A DNA stretch of 9,677 nt, from positions 1-9,677 of the forward strand of contig JAAZJW010000292.1 of assembly GCA_012800145.1 (NCBI GenBank), written 5' to 3'. Shown here piece after piece: positions 1-6,629 of the stretch. Every line of letters begins with the position of its first letter. Position 1 is the first letter of the stretch. The stretch comes from Clostridiales bacterium (GTDB lineage: Bacteria > Bacillota > Clostridia > Peptostreptococcales > Natronincolaceae). Both the position numbers and the translations under genes were made by a program. Below the pieces are notes generated by a model. The model did not search any database and was not told where the DNA came from. It was given only the letters and a program-made list of their open reading frames with translations.

Positions 1-1
1 T

Positions 2-66
2 CGTTAAACTATTGTTAAACCATCGTTAAACTATTGCTAAACCATTGTTAAACTATCGTTACAAGT
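2..66. repeat. 11-nt tandem repeat array downstream of the LCP gene
   Basis: Five full 11-nt units (2-12, 13-23, 24-34, 35-45, 46-56) and a partial sixth are visible. They read cgttaaactat or tgttaaaccat with C/T variation at two or three positions. The array starts at or before the window edge, so its true length is unknown. It ends a few bases beyond the stop codon of the minus-strand LCP gene. The same unit recurs at 7518-7572 beyond metG. No stem with a T tract is visible here, so it does not look like an ordinary terminator. Confidence 0.85.
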
Positions 67-1011
67 CTATTTTGAATAAATATCAATCAGGAGTTCCCTT
101 GTCGCTTTGGGATCGTGGAAAAAGAAATCACCTATTTTTTCACGACGGGGCTCCCCGGGAAGTACATTCATATTTATATTTTCCGTTTTTAGCCCTATCG
201 CATTTGCGGCATATTTCATAGCTACCTGCAAAGGAATGTCTGTTTTTACATGTCTGAACCCGCTGGCCACCGCGTTAGGCAATTTAGGACCCAGTATTTT
301 TTTCATCGCGGATTGTATGAATTCCTGCTGCGCTTTTACCCTACCCAGATCCCCGTGCCTATCCAATGCTCCGCTGCCCTTGTTAGGCTGGCGATAACGT
401 AAAAACTCCACGCTTTTTGCTCCCTTTAGCACATGATGGCCTGCTTCAAAGTGAATATGAAGCGGCGGGTTCTGAGTATCATCGTCATATTCCATCCGCT
501 TAGGAATATATATGGGCACCCCGCCTATAGAATTGGTTATAGCTTCTACCCCCTCGTAAGCAAGTGTTATATAATAATCTACGGGAACATTAAATAACAG
601 ACCGCTTACCACTGTTTTTACTCCTTCCGAACCGTGAGCACCATAAGCAGCATTTATTTTTTTCTGGTCTGCTCTGTTATATCCCTTCCTCACTAAATAG
701 GTATCCCTGGGTATGGAGATAATATCCAAATTTTTATTCCCCGGATCAAAAGAAACGAATATCATCGTATCACTCCTGGGACCATCCAGTCCCAAAACAA
801 TGAAATTTACCCTTTTACTATTTTTAACCAGCCTAAAAAGTTTATCTGATTCCTCATCATTGCTTTCACTGCCGTCATCATCAATAACCACAACCGGCAA
901 ATTGGAGGAGTTGTTTTCTTTCATATATTTATCAAATGACCAGACAAGTCCACTGAATATAATAACAAAAACAAGAAAAGTAACCGTAAACACCTTCCAG
1001 AACGTCTTCAT
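67..1011 (-). CDS. LytR-CpsA-Psr (LCP) family cell-wall glycopolymer transferase
   Basis: This is a membrane-anchored enzyme of the LCP family, which is known for transferring undecaprenyl-linked glycopolymers such as teichoic acids or capsule to peptidoglycan outside the membrane. From the chosen ATG the protein is 314 residues: a short cytoplasmic start, one membrane segment at about 5-23, an acidic linker at about 40-58, then an LCP domain from about 65 to 240. Visible family motifs are SDTM near 80, IPRDT near 100-104, KINAAY near 118-123, FLRYR near 203-207 and GDLGR near 220-224. These hold the conserved Arg/Asp residues that bind the polyprenyl pyrophosphate. A GTG nine bases upstream (1018-1020) is possible, but the AAGGA sits one base from it and about ten bases from the ATG, so I prefer the ATG. 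The gene stands alone and is transcribed away from the rest of the window. The exact glycopolymer cannot be told from sequence. Confidence 0.9.
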   Translation of the reverse strand: MKTFWKVFTVTFLVFVIIFSGLVWSFDKYMKENNSSNLPVVVIDDDGSESNDEESDKLFRLVKNSKRVNFIVLGLDGPRSDTMIFVSFDPGNKNLDIISIPRDTYLVRKGYNRADQKKINAAYGAHGSEGVKTVVSGLLFNVPVDYYITLAYEGVEAITNSIGGVPIYIPKRMEYDDDTQNPPLHIHFEAGHHVLKGAKSVEFLRYRQPNKGSGALDRHGDLGRVKAQQEFIQSAMKKILGPKLPNAVASGFRHVKTDIPLQVAMKYAANAIGLKTENINMNVLPGEPRREKIGDFFFHDPKATRELLIDIYSK

Positions 1012-1057
1012 TTTATCCACTTCCTTATTGTAAAATTAGACTAAACCCGAACAAATT

Positions 1058-1086
1058 ATTATATGTAAATATAACTGAAAGCCAAA
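1058..1086 (-). promoter_or_regulatory. Candidate sigma-A promoter of the LCP gene
   Basis: On the minus strand a perfect TATAAT (1063 down to 1058) lies 17 nt downstream of TTTGGC (1086 down to 1081). The -35 match is poor, so the promoter may be weak or activator-dependent. It would give a leader of about 40 nt before the ATG at 1011. Confidence 0.5.
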
Positions 1087-1098
1087 CAAACTGTTTGT
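1086..1098. promoter_or_regulatory. Palindrome abutting the LCP -35 element (possible operator)
   Basis: ACAAACTGTTTGT is a perfect 6+6 bp inverted repeat around one central base. Its edge touches the candidate -35 element of the LCP promoter, which suits a repressor or activator site. No regulator is identifiable, so function is inferred from symmetry and position only. Confidence 0.4.
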
Positions 1099-1105
1099 CC
1101 CGTAT

Positions 1106-1178
1106 CTAAATTTTTATCCATACCCCAATTTCTATTTATAATCCCAATTCTCGTTCATATCCCAATTTTTGTACATAT
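1106..1178. repeat. Four degenerate 18-19 nt direct repeats upstream of the LCP gene
   Basis: Four consecutive units start at 1106, 1124, 1143 and 1161. Three begin CCCAATT and all end in an ATAY-type tail; the first, CTAAATTTTTATCCATAC, is the most diverged. A fifth, more degraded copy may follow from 1179. They lie in the 368-nt gap between the divergent LCP and small-peptide genes, just upstream of the LCP promoter. The rest of this gap holds the LCP promoter, the palindrome and the small gene's promoter and ribosome binding site. I see no coding sequence in it. Confidence 0.55.
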
Positions 1179-1294
1179 CCAAATTCCAGATTCTATTTAT
1201 TATAACAAATTCCGATAAAATAATCTATCATAAATTTATCCTAGTATGTATGACCTATGGCCATCCATTATGCATAATAAGGGAAATGTCCCAA

Positions 1295-1322
1295 ACAGCC
1301 CTATCTAATCTAGCATAAAGTA
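1295..1322 (+). promoter_or_regulatory. Possible sigma-K-type promoter of the small membrane peptide gene
   Basis: AC at 1295-1296, a 17-nt spacer, then CATAAAGTA at 1314-1322 fits the AC-N17-CATAnnnTA pattern known for the late mother-cell sigma factor in Bacillus. The predicted start near 1330 gives a leader of about 50 nt before the ATG at 1380. The motif is short and could occur by chance in AT-rich DNA. Confidence 0.35.
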
Positions 1323-1379
1323 CCTCAAATGCAAATATATTGCTACTAGAAAATAATTTTACATATAAGGGGTGAAATA

Positions 1380-1475
1380 ATGCGCTTTTTGATAGTGAAA
1401 AAAAACCATGTCTATGTTTTAGCGGTAATAATTGGCATGTTAATTATCGGGGGAATTATTCTATGGGTTAAATAA
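1380..1475 (+). CDS. 31-residue single-pass membrane peptide
   Basis: A short plus-strand gene with an ATG preceded by AAGGGGTGA (1367-1375), five bases before the start. The product begins MRFLIVKKNHVYV, has a hydrophobic segment at about residues 11-29 containing GMLIIGG, and ends WVK. This is a basic N-terminus followed by one membrane helix and no further domain. A strong hairpin begins seven bases after the stop codon, so it looks like a complete transcription unit. The N-terminus resembles the signal-anchor of clostridial cell-wall enzymes such as sporulation polysaccharide deacetylases (from memory), so a truncated remnant is the main alternative. A free-standing sporulation membrane peptide, comparable in size to SpoVM-like proteins, would fit the possible sigma-K promoter. 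No function can be assigned. Confidence 0.6.
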   Translation: MRFLIVKKNHVYVLAVIIGMLIIGGIILWVK

Positions 1476-1515
1476 AAAAATAGTCCTGCTACTAAATAGT
1501 GCCGGTAGCAGGACT
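1474..1515 (-). terminator. Rho-independent terminator shared by converging genes
   Basis: AGTCCTGCTAC (1482-1492) and GTAGCAGGACT (1505-1515) form a perfect 11-bp stem with a 12-nt loop. On the minus strand the stem is followed by a near-continuous T tract (1481 down to 1474), which makes it the terminator of the 1554-3053 gene. In the plus direction the tail is the weaker GCATTTCTT, so it probably also ends the small peptide transcript, less efficiently. Confidence 0.88.
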
Positions 1516-1553
1516 GCATTTCTTAAGCTATGAAATTATGTTAAAGTACATTT

Positions 1554-3053
1554 TTATGCATCCTTATCATTTTTATGTTTAATCGCGTCGCCGGTTTTGG
1601 GATCAATTGTTAATATCCAGTAGCCATAGGATTCTATGTTGATCGGTACATTATTACACGGATGCCAATACACAAAATCTTTATCCAATTCAAAAGGTTG
1701 TTCCGAAAATAGGTTTCTACCTAATATGCCATAGGCATAATGTTTGGCCTTGTTGTTTTTATCATAGTAGATACCGAATATATGGTGCTGATGTATATAA
1801 ATTATTTGCAACATTCTGGAGGCATGGTGATCCTTGAGGTCTTTCAGGCTATCCAGATATGAAATAAAAGGCATATATGCTCTATACATGGTATGTGTAC
1901 TATAGGGTATTTGCCACCAGGTATAATTTTCTAATCCCTCCACAAACGGTTTCACCCTTGAAAAACTCTTCAGAGAATTTTCTATGTAGGCCTGCATTTG
2001 TGCTTCATATTCGTCTTCCCCTGTTTCTACAGAATCACTGTCTTCCTGTCCAATTTCTTCCCCGATTTCTTCCTCCATTTCTTTCTCAATTTCTTCTGCA
2101 ACCTCTTCCGCTTCTTCCACGGTTTCTTCCATGATTTCTTTTACAGGTTCCTTTGCAGGTTCTTCTACAGCCTCCTCAACAGCCTCTTCAACAGCCTCTT
2201 CTATAACCTTTTCCTTAATTTCCTTCGCAACCTCTTCTGCAGCTTTTTCTGTAGTTTCTTCTGTAGTTTCCTTTACAGGTTCTTTCGCAATTTCCTCCAT
2301 AACTTCTTCCTTGGTCTCTTCTATAGTTTCTTTTAAGGGTTCTTCTGCAATTTTTTCAGCCTCTTCTACAGCTTCCTCCACAGTTTCCTCTGCAGCCTTT
2401 TTCTCTTCTTTTTTTATTTCCTTTTCTTTTGCTATACTCTCTATAATTTCAATTTCTTCCTTTTTTTCTTCCGCAATTTCTTTTTGGGTATCCTCTGGAA
2501 TTTCTTGCTTGGCTTCCTCTGTAGGTTCCTTAACAATATCCTTTACCGTAGGCTGAAGTGGCCTTTTGGCTTTCCCTTCGGTTATTTTTTTGTCCAACGA
2601 AACATTCAGATGCTTCCCAAGTGCATATCTCCAGGCACCTGCACTGGGCCTTTTTTTATCTGTATAGCCTACCAGAGGCACATGGACTTTATCCCTCTCA
2701 TTTTTGTTGCGTGCAACCAATACCAGCACATTAAAATTGTCTATTTGCTCCATGGAGCCCTTCACATTTTCCTCATCAAATTCGTAGGCTGCTTCCCCTT
2801 TTCCTTTTTCATCTGCCTCCATGGACCCAATTTCCACCACAATAGGTTCCCCATCTGCCTTTGTGTTAATGAGGTACCAAGAATATCTATTATCGCTGCT
2901 ACCTTTTAGATTTTGACAAAGAATAGATAATAGTCCTTGACCGTTTCTAATTTCAACCTTTGCATACCCTTTTGTTTCTTCACCCATAAGGGTACCGGGA
3001 TCTTTATCTTCGAGTTCCAGCATAATAAAATATCGTTTATACCGTCTCTTCAC
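1554..3053 (-). CDS. Uncharacterised 499-residue protein with Glu/Lys/Ala-rich repeat linker
   Basis: I cannot assign a function. Three parts are visible. Residues about 1-150 form a probably beta-rich domain (RRYKRYFIMLE, CQNLKG, YLINTKADGEPIVVEIG, VPLVGY). Residues about 157-350 are almost entirely E, K, A, V, I, T and P, in tetrads such as EEAV and three longer copies of a KEPVKETxEET-type unit, likely a long charged helix. Residues about 365-495 form an aromatic-rich domain (YTWWQIPY, HHIFGIYYD, YAYGILGRNLFSEQPF, YGYWILTIDPKTGDAI). There is no signal peptide or membrane segment. I recall similar end domains in unnamed clostridial proteins but cannot name a family with confidence. The start is a GTG placed eight bases after GGGAGG; a TTG twelve codons upstream lies before that site and is rejected. 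The gene follows rsmA where Bacillus has yabG, a spore-coat protease gene, and CATATATT (3095 down to 3088) resembles a sigma-E -10. A sporulation role is therefore possible but only inferred. Confidence 0.85.
   Translation of the reverse strand: MKRRYKRYFIMLELEDKDPGTLMGEETKGYAKVEIRNGQGLLSILCQNLKGSSDNRYSWYLINTKADGEPIVVEIGSMEADEKGKGEAAYEFDEENVKGSMEQIDNFNVLVLVARNKNERDKVHVPLVGYTDKKRPSAGAWRYALGKHLNVSLDKKITEGKAKRPLQPTVKDIVKEPTEEAKQEIPEDTQKEIAEEKKEEIEIIESIAKEKEIKKEEKKAAEETVEEAVEEAEKIAEEPLKETIEETKEEVMEEIAKEPVKETTEETTEKAAEEVAKEIKEKVIEEAVEEAVEEAVEEPAKEPVKEIMEETVEEAEEVAEEIEKEMEEEIGEEIGQEDSDSVETGEDEYEAQMQAYIENSLKSFSRVKPFVEGLENYTWWQIPYSTHTMYRAYMPFISYLDSLKDLKDHHASRMLQIIYIHQHHIFGIYYDKNNKAKHYAYGILGRNLFSEQPFELDKDFVYWHPCNNVPINIESYGYWILTIDPKTGDAIKHKNDKDA
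2004..2585. repeat. In-frame low-complexity repeat region of the 499-residue protein
   Basis: This DNA encodes the charged linker. Three perfect or near-perfect 12-nt units (2167-2178, 2179-2190, 2191-2202; plus strand acagcctcttca) encode EEAV tetrads. Longer units of about 20 codons beginning EEPLKE or KEPVKE lie at 2286-2345, 2226-2285 and 2091-2153. On the plus strand the region is strongly pyrimidine-rich. The long plus-strand open frames here are antisense shadows of the repeats. Confidence 0.8.
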
Positions 3054-3113
3054 ATTTTCTTCCTCCCTTTTAAACATATATATAATCAATATATGTAAGG
3101 GGTGGGAAATAAT

Positions 3114-3986
3114 TTACAAATTATTATGAATTTCTGCCAGATTATTAGCCAGGAAAGCATATTCCTCAATAGTCAGGGTTTCTCCCCTCCGATTTTCTTT
3201 TATACCGCTCTTGTCCAATACCCTTTTCAGCAAATCCCTGTCCAATTTCAAATCCCCGGTGTTCAGGGCATTCAATATGGTTTTTCTCCTTTTGCCAAAG
3301 GCATCTTTTATAAGGGCAAAAAATAAATCTTCCCTTTGCACATGGACCCCGGGTTCCTTCAACACTTCCAGTTTAACAACTGCGGATTCCACATTCGGCC
3401 GCGGAATGAATACAGTTGGAGGCACCCTTAACAGAATATTTGGGTTGGAATAATACTGTACCGCAATGGACAGGGAACCGTAATCCTTTGTCCCCGGCTT
3501 CGCCTGCATACGCTGTGCAACCTCTTTTTGAACCATAAGGGTCAGGGATTCCACAGGGATTTTTTCCTCCAAAAACTTCATAATGATAGGGGTTGTTGCA
3601 TAATAAGGGAGGTTTGCAACTACTTTAACTGTTCGGTTTCGGAATTTTTCTTCTATTAATTTATGTAGATCAATTTTTAAAATATCCTCATTTATTATTT
3701 CTATGTTGGAATATTCCCTTAATGTTTCCTTCAGGACAGGGACCAAAGCTTTGTCGATTTCTATAGCTACAACAGATTTTGCAGCTTCCGCTATGTACCG
3801 GGTAAGGTTGCCTATCCCGGGACCCACCTCGATAACACAGTCTTCTTTTGTTATTTCCGCAATTTCAACTATTTTCCTCAGTATATTTTGGTCTATCAAA
3901 AAATTCTGTCCGAGACTTTTGGAAAATTTGAATCCGTATTTGTCCATTATTTCTTTAACCTTTTTAGGTGATGATATGTTGTCCAC
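3114..3986 (-). CDS. rsmA: 16S rRNA dimethyladenosine transferase RsmA (KsgA)
   Basis: RsmA uses S-adenosylmethionine to dimethylate two adjacent adenines in the 3' terminal hairpin of 16S rRNA during late small-subunit assembly. The protein is 290 residues, typical for the family. Visible features are SLGQNFLID near 24-32, the SAM-binding EVGPGIGNLT near 53-62, the acidic IEID near 75-78, the catalytic NLPYY near 125-129 followed by TTPIIMKFLEE, and a C-terminal domain with FGKRRKTILNAL and RRGETLTIEEY. I place the start at the GTG at 3984-3986 because AGGTGA lies five bases before it, and because the resulting MDNISSPKKVKEI matches the usual N-terminus. A GTG three codons earlier overlaps that ribosome binding site. 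The upstream neighbour yabE ends in a terminator, so rsmA needs its own promoter, which I could not identify convincingly in the short gap. The gene downstream starts 60 bases after the stop. Confidence 0.96.
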   Translation of the reverse strand: MDNISSPKKVKEIMDKYGFKFSKSLGQNFLIDQNILRKIVEIAEITKEDCVIEVGPGIGNLTRYIAEAAKSVVAIEIDKALVPVLKETLREYSNIEIINEDILKIDLHKLIEEKFRNRTVKVVANLPYYATTPIIMKFLEEKIPVESLTLMVQKEVAQRMQAKPGTKDYGSLSIAVQYYSNPNILLRVPPTVFIPRPNVESAVVKLEVLKEPGVHVQREDLFFALIKDAFGKRRKTILNALNTGDLKLDRDLLKRVLDKSGIKENRRGETLTIEEYAFLANNLAEIHNNL

Positions 3987-4146
3987 GTTTTTCACCTGCT
4001 TTTTTTCAATTTAAAATCGGATTTATCCCGGTTGGCAGTCGCAATCGCCTCTACCTAAAATTAAAGCGTTCTTTCCAGCCCCGAAATCCCGATTTGCCCC
4101 ATCAGAATCCGAATAGGGGACTTACACACAAATTTGATTGGCCCAT

Positions 4147-4177
4147 AAAAAATAGGTCGGAATTTCTCCGACCTATT
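4147..4177 (-). terminator. Rho-independent terminator of yabE overlapping its stop codon
   Basis: AATAGGTCGGA (4151-4161) and TCCGACCTATT (4167-4177) form a perfect 11-bp stem with a 5-nt loop. On the minus strand it runs into TTTT then ATGGG. The TAG stop codon of yabE lies inside the upstream arm, so terminator and coding end overlap. It separates yabE transcription from rsmA. Confidence 0.9.
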
Positions 4178-5207
4178 CTAATACATATACTTTTACCGTC
4201 CTTCTACCAAATTTTTTTACATCTCGGGCATCTTCAATGTAGAGATCGATCTTGTTCCCTTTGATGGCACTGCCCTTGTCCTCGGCAGTAGCATACCCGT
4301 AATCCGGTGTTTTGTCGGTAGATTCTATATAAAGTTTTGTGCCTAGGGGAATTACCCTTGGGTCCACCGCTGCTACTCCCGGTCTTATTTTTGTGCCGCT
4401 CGCCGTTATGCCGTAATATTTATCGCCGGGCCTTCTCCCGGTACTCTGGAAACTTAAATCGTATGCTGTAGCTGTCATAGTCAAGACCTTGGAATACCTT
4501 GAAATATCTCCCCTGGAGGTTGCCACCAGGGCCAATGTTCCTTTTTCAATAATTTCGTTAACAGCATCTTTAACGATATTTTCTTCAATGATCTCTCTTC
4601 CAACCTCTATACCATCCTCATAAAGGACCTCAAATTTTATCTCTTTGAGTCCTTTTTCACCTTTTTGAACTTTTTTAGTCTTTCCCTTTTCTAAACTGCT
4701 ATTATTTTTAAAAATCGTCTGAAAAGGCAGTTCTTGAGTTTCAACCGCAACCTCCCGGGAAACCCTGGTAATTTTCACCACCTGGCCTTTCCCAATAGGT
4801 TCCTCTAGCTTTGGCTCAATTCTGTCTCCTTCTCCAAGTTTTATATTCAGTGAGCTTATAAGATTTTTTACATTGGTTTCTGTGGTAGATATACTTCTTT
4901 CTATTTGTCCATCAACAAGCCTTATTTTAAAAGCCCTGTGAATGACTATTTCCATCCCATCCTCTATTTGCTCATTCATTTTCGGAATAATTTTATCGTC
5001 GTCCCCAACCGTGATATTTTGCTCCCGCAAAACATCCTCTACTGTATTTGCTAGAGTTGAAACCTGAATTTCCTGTCCGTCGTGTTTAATCATAACTGTT
5101 TTCCGAGGCTTAATAAACACTGCCCCCGCCAACAATAGTACCACTGCGACAGCTGCAATAAGTATTTTTTTATCAAAAAACTTATTGCGGCTCAGGTGAC
5201 TTTCCAT
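4173..5207 (-). CDS. yabE: YabE-like G5 and 3D domain cell-wall protein
   Basis: A membrane-anchored cell-wall protein of the YabE type, related to resuscitation-promoting factors and thought to cleave or remodel peptidoglycan. The 344 residues comprise a basic N-terminus and membrane segment at about 13-32, two DUF348-type repeats at about 37-80 and 91-135, a G5 domain at about 147-224 (PFQTIFKNNSSL, EKGLKEIKFEV, EIIEKGT), and a C-terminal 3D domain at about 243-343. The three 3D aspartates are visible in AAVDP (282), TAEDKG (310) and KIDLYI (321), so the catalytic domain looks intact. The ATG is preceded by AGGAGG seven bases upstream. The gene has its own promoter and terminator and is therefore probably monocistronic. 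Its place before rsmA matches Bacillus except that rnmV is missing between them. The clostridial c-di-AMP riboswitch often linked to such genes is not present, since the leader is only about 40 nt. Confidence 0.92.
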   Translation of the reverse strand: MESHLSRNKFFDKKILIAAVAVVLLLAGAVFIKPRKTVMIKHDGQEIQVSTLANTVEDVLREQNITVGDDDKIIPKMNEQIEDGMEIVIHRAFKIRLVDGQIERSISTTETNVKNLISSLNIKLGEGDRIEPKLEEPIGKGQVVKITRVSREVAVETQELPFQTIFKNNSSLEKGKTKKVQKGEKGLKEIKFEVLYEDGIEVGREIIEENIVKDAVNEIIEKGTLALVATSRGDISRYSKVLTMTATAYDLSFQSTGRRPGDKYYGITASGTKIRPGVAAVDPRVIPLGTKLYIESTDKTPDYGYATAEDKGSAIKGNKIDLYIEDARDVKKFGRRTVKVYVLE

Positions 5208-5253
5208 AAATCTTCCTCCTATTCATTTTGAATTGAGGATGGAACGTTTCTAT

Positions 5254-5282
5254 ATTCTATTCTATATTCTTGTTTTTGTCAA
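5254..5282 (-). promoter_or_regulatory. Strong sigma-A promoter of yabE
   Basis: On the minus strand a perfect TTGACA (5282 down to 5277), a 17-nt spacer and TAGAAT (5259 down to 5254) form a near-consensus vegetative promoter. The leader to the yabE ATG is about 40 nt. The remainder of the 198-nt gap up to the HD-GYP stop codon holds no gene with a standard start codon. Confidence 0.85.
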
Positions 5283-5405
5283 ATTCTCCTGCTTTTAACC
5301 CATTGGAAACAGGATCTTTCGCTCGACTTGATGGAATAAAAATCCTCCTTATCCGTCAAAATAATTTATTACGATTCGACAGATCAGATATGATGAATCT
5401 AAAGT

Positions 5406-6524
5406 TTAGTAAAATTCCACAATATCGAGATGCATAAACTGTTCATCACCCAAATCTATGATCTGCCCATCTTCCTGGAACCTGATAATGGGACGATGTA
5501 TATTATATTTCGGGATAAAAACTATTTCACCCCTCCTGTAGTTACTAAGTAATATTCTTTGGCCTATATAATTAGAAGCTATTCTGCGTAAAAATAAATA
5601 TAATATGCCGGTATCTAGTTTGTCCATATACTCCATTTCTAATACCTTAATAGCCTCAAATGGAGTTTTTTTATTGCGATGGGGTCTATCGGAAACTAAT
5701 GCATTATATACATCTGCTATAGCGATTATTCTGGCAAATAAAGGTATTTCATCACCCTTGAGCCCCAAAGGATACCCGCTTCCATCGGTCCTTTCATGGT
5801 GTAACAACACAGCCCTTTTAACTTCTTCGCTAATAAAATCATAATCTTTAATTATTTCGTAACCCAGTGTAGAATGTTCTTTCAAGTCTTCGAATTCATT
5901 CTTGGTAAGTGGACTTTTTCTATTTAACAACTCGGCATCTACCCTGGTCTTGCCGATATCTATCAACATGCCGCTTAAGGTCAGTTCTTTTAAGTCCGCC
6001 TTGTCCAGCTCTAACCAACTCCCTATTACGTGGCTTATAAGTGCAACATTATAACAATGTGAATAAACAATATCATCTAAGGATTTTACATTTTGCATCA
6101 TCTGAAAGACATTTACGTTCCCCTCAAAAATCCCCAGGGTTTCCTTTATTTCTGCCTCGATTTCCGATTCTTCTATCTTTTCCCCCTTGATAAACCTATC
6201 GAAGGATTCCTTGATGCTTTCCTTACTATCATTAAATCTGTTAACGAACTCGATCGGTCCTTTATTAATATCACTCGATGTTATGTCGGTTTTTACTTTG
6301 TCATGAAACGGTTCCTGTCCGGACAGTTGTGGTTCTTCCCTTAGAACACTTATCAACATAACCCCATGTTGGCTGAGCAGCCTTTTGATTGTAACCGCCG
6401 TTGCTACCTTAAATCCCTTAGCCAACAGGATTTCCCCTTTTGAATTCAACACATCCTTGGCAATTACCATGCCGTTTTCAATATCTCTTATGAAAACCTG
6501 GCGGTACAATTTTTTTTGTGCCAT
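5406..6524 (-). CDS. HD-GYP domain protein with altered HD motif
   Basis: HD-GYP proteins usually hydrolyse the second messenger cyclic di-GMP in the cytoplasm. This 372-residue protein has an N-terminal region of about 130 residues (IRDIENGMVIAKDVLNSKGEILLAKG), common in such proteins. The HD-GYP domain at about 140-300 includes YSHCYNV (H156), EHSTLGYEII (H217), HHERTDGSGYP (242-251) and IIAIADVYNALVSDRP (D271). A beta-rich C-terminal tail of about 60 residues follows. The GYP motif and following aspartate are intact, but the HD pair itself reads GMLIDIGK, with isoleucine 188 in place of the metal-binding histidine. Activity may therefore be lost or the metal site altered; a c-di-GMP sensor role is possible. 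The ATG follows AGGGGG with five bases between. The gene has its own promoter, and it lies between tatD and yabE, which are adjacent in Bacillus. The domain call is secure; enzymatic activity is not. Confidence 0.92.
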   Translation of the reverse strand: MAQKKLYRQVFIRDIENGMVIAKDVLNSKGEILLAKGFKVATAVTIKRLLSQHGVMLISVLREEPQLSGQEPFHDKVKTDITSSDINKGPIEFVNRFNDSKESIKESFDRFIKGEKIEESEIEAEIKETLGIFEGNVNVFQMMQNVKSLDDIVYSHCYNVALISHVIGSWLELDKADLKELTLSGMLIDIGKTRVDAELLNRKSPLTKNEFEDLKEHSTLGYEIIKDYDFISEEVKRAVLLHHERTDGSGYPLGLKGDEIPLFARIIAIADVYNALVSDRPHRNKKTPFEAIKVLEMEYMDKLDTGILYLFLRRIASNYIGQRILLSNYRRGEIVFIPKYNIHRPIIRFQEDGQIIDLGDEQFMHLDIVEFY

Positions 6525-6577
6525 TTTATCCCCCTTTTTGACCCGTTATGAAATTTACGATTTAACAATATATATAC

Positions 6578-6607
6578 ATTATACCATGTTATACCATGAT
6601 TGGTGAA
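6578..6607 (-). promoter_or_regulatory. Extended -10 promoter of the HD-GYP gene
   Basis: On the minus strand TGGTATAAT gives a perfect TATAAT (6583 down to 6578) with an extended TGn. A weak TTCACC -35 lies 18 nt upstream (6607-6602). The motif is duplicated: CATGGTATAA occurs twice in tandem, giving a second TGGTATAA ten bases upstream. The leader to the ATG at 6524 is about 45 nt. Confidence 0.65.
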
Positions 6608-6629
6608 CTGTTATGGACTGTCTTTAGTT

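Noticed and set aside
1998..2556. Long plus-strand open frames rich in Ser, Phe or Leu opposite the charged linker
   Set aside because: They are antisense shadows of a GAA/GAG-rich repeat, which naturally lacks stop codons on the other strand. They have no ribosome binding sites, and the composition is explained by the minus-strand gene.
5257..5337. A perfect AAGGAGG (5343-5351 region, minus strand) followed by a 26-codon open frame with an ATT start, overlapping the yabE promoter
   Set aside because: No ATG, GTG or TTG start is present in frame, ATT starts are very rare, and the frame runs through the -35 and -10 of yabE. It is probably chance or a decayed gene.
5208..5405. c-di-AMP (ydaO) or c-di-GMP riboswitch upstream of yabE
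   Set aside because: The transcript leader from the clear promoter is only about 40 nt, too short for either class, and no conserved core motifs are visible.
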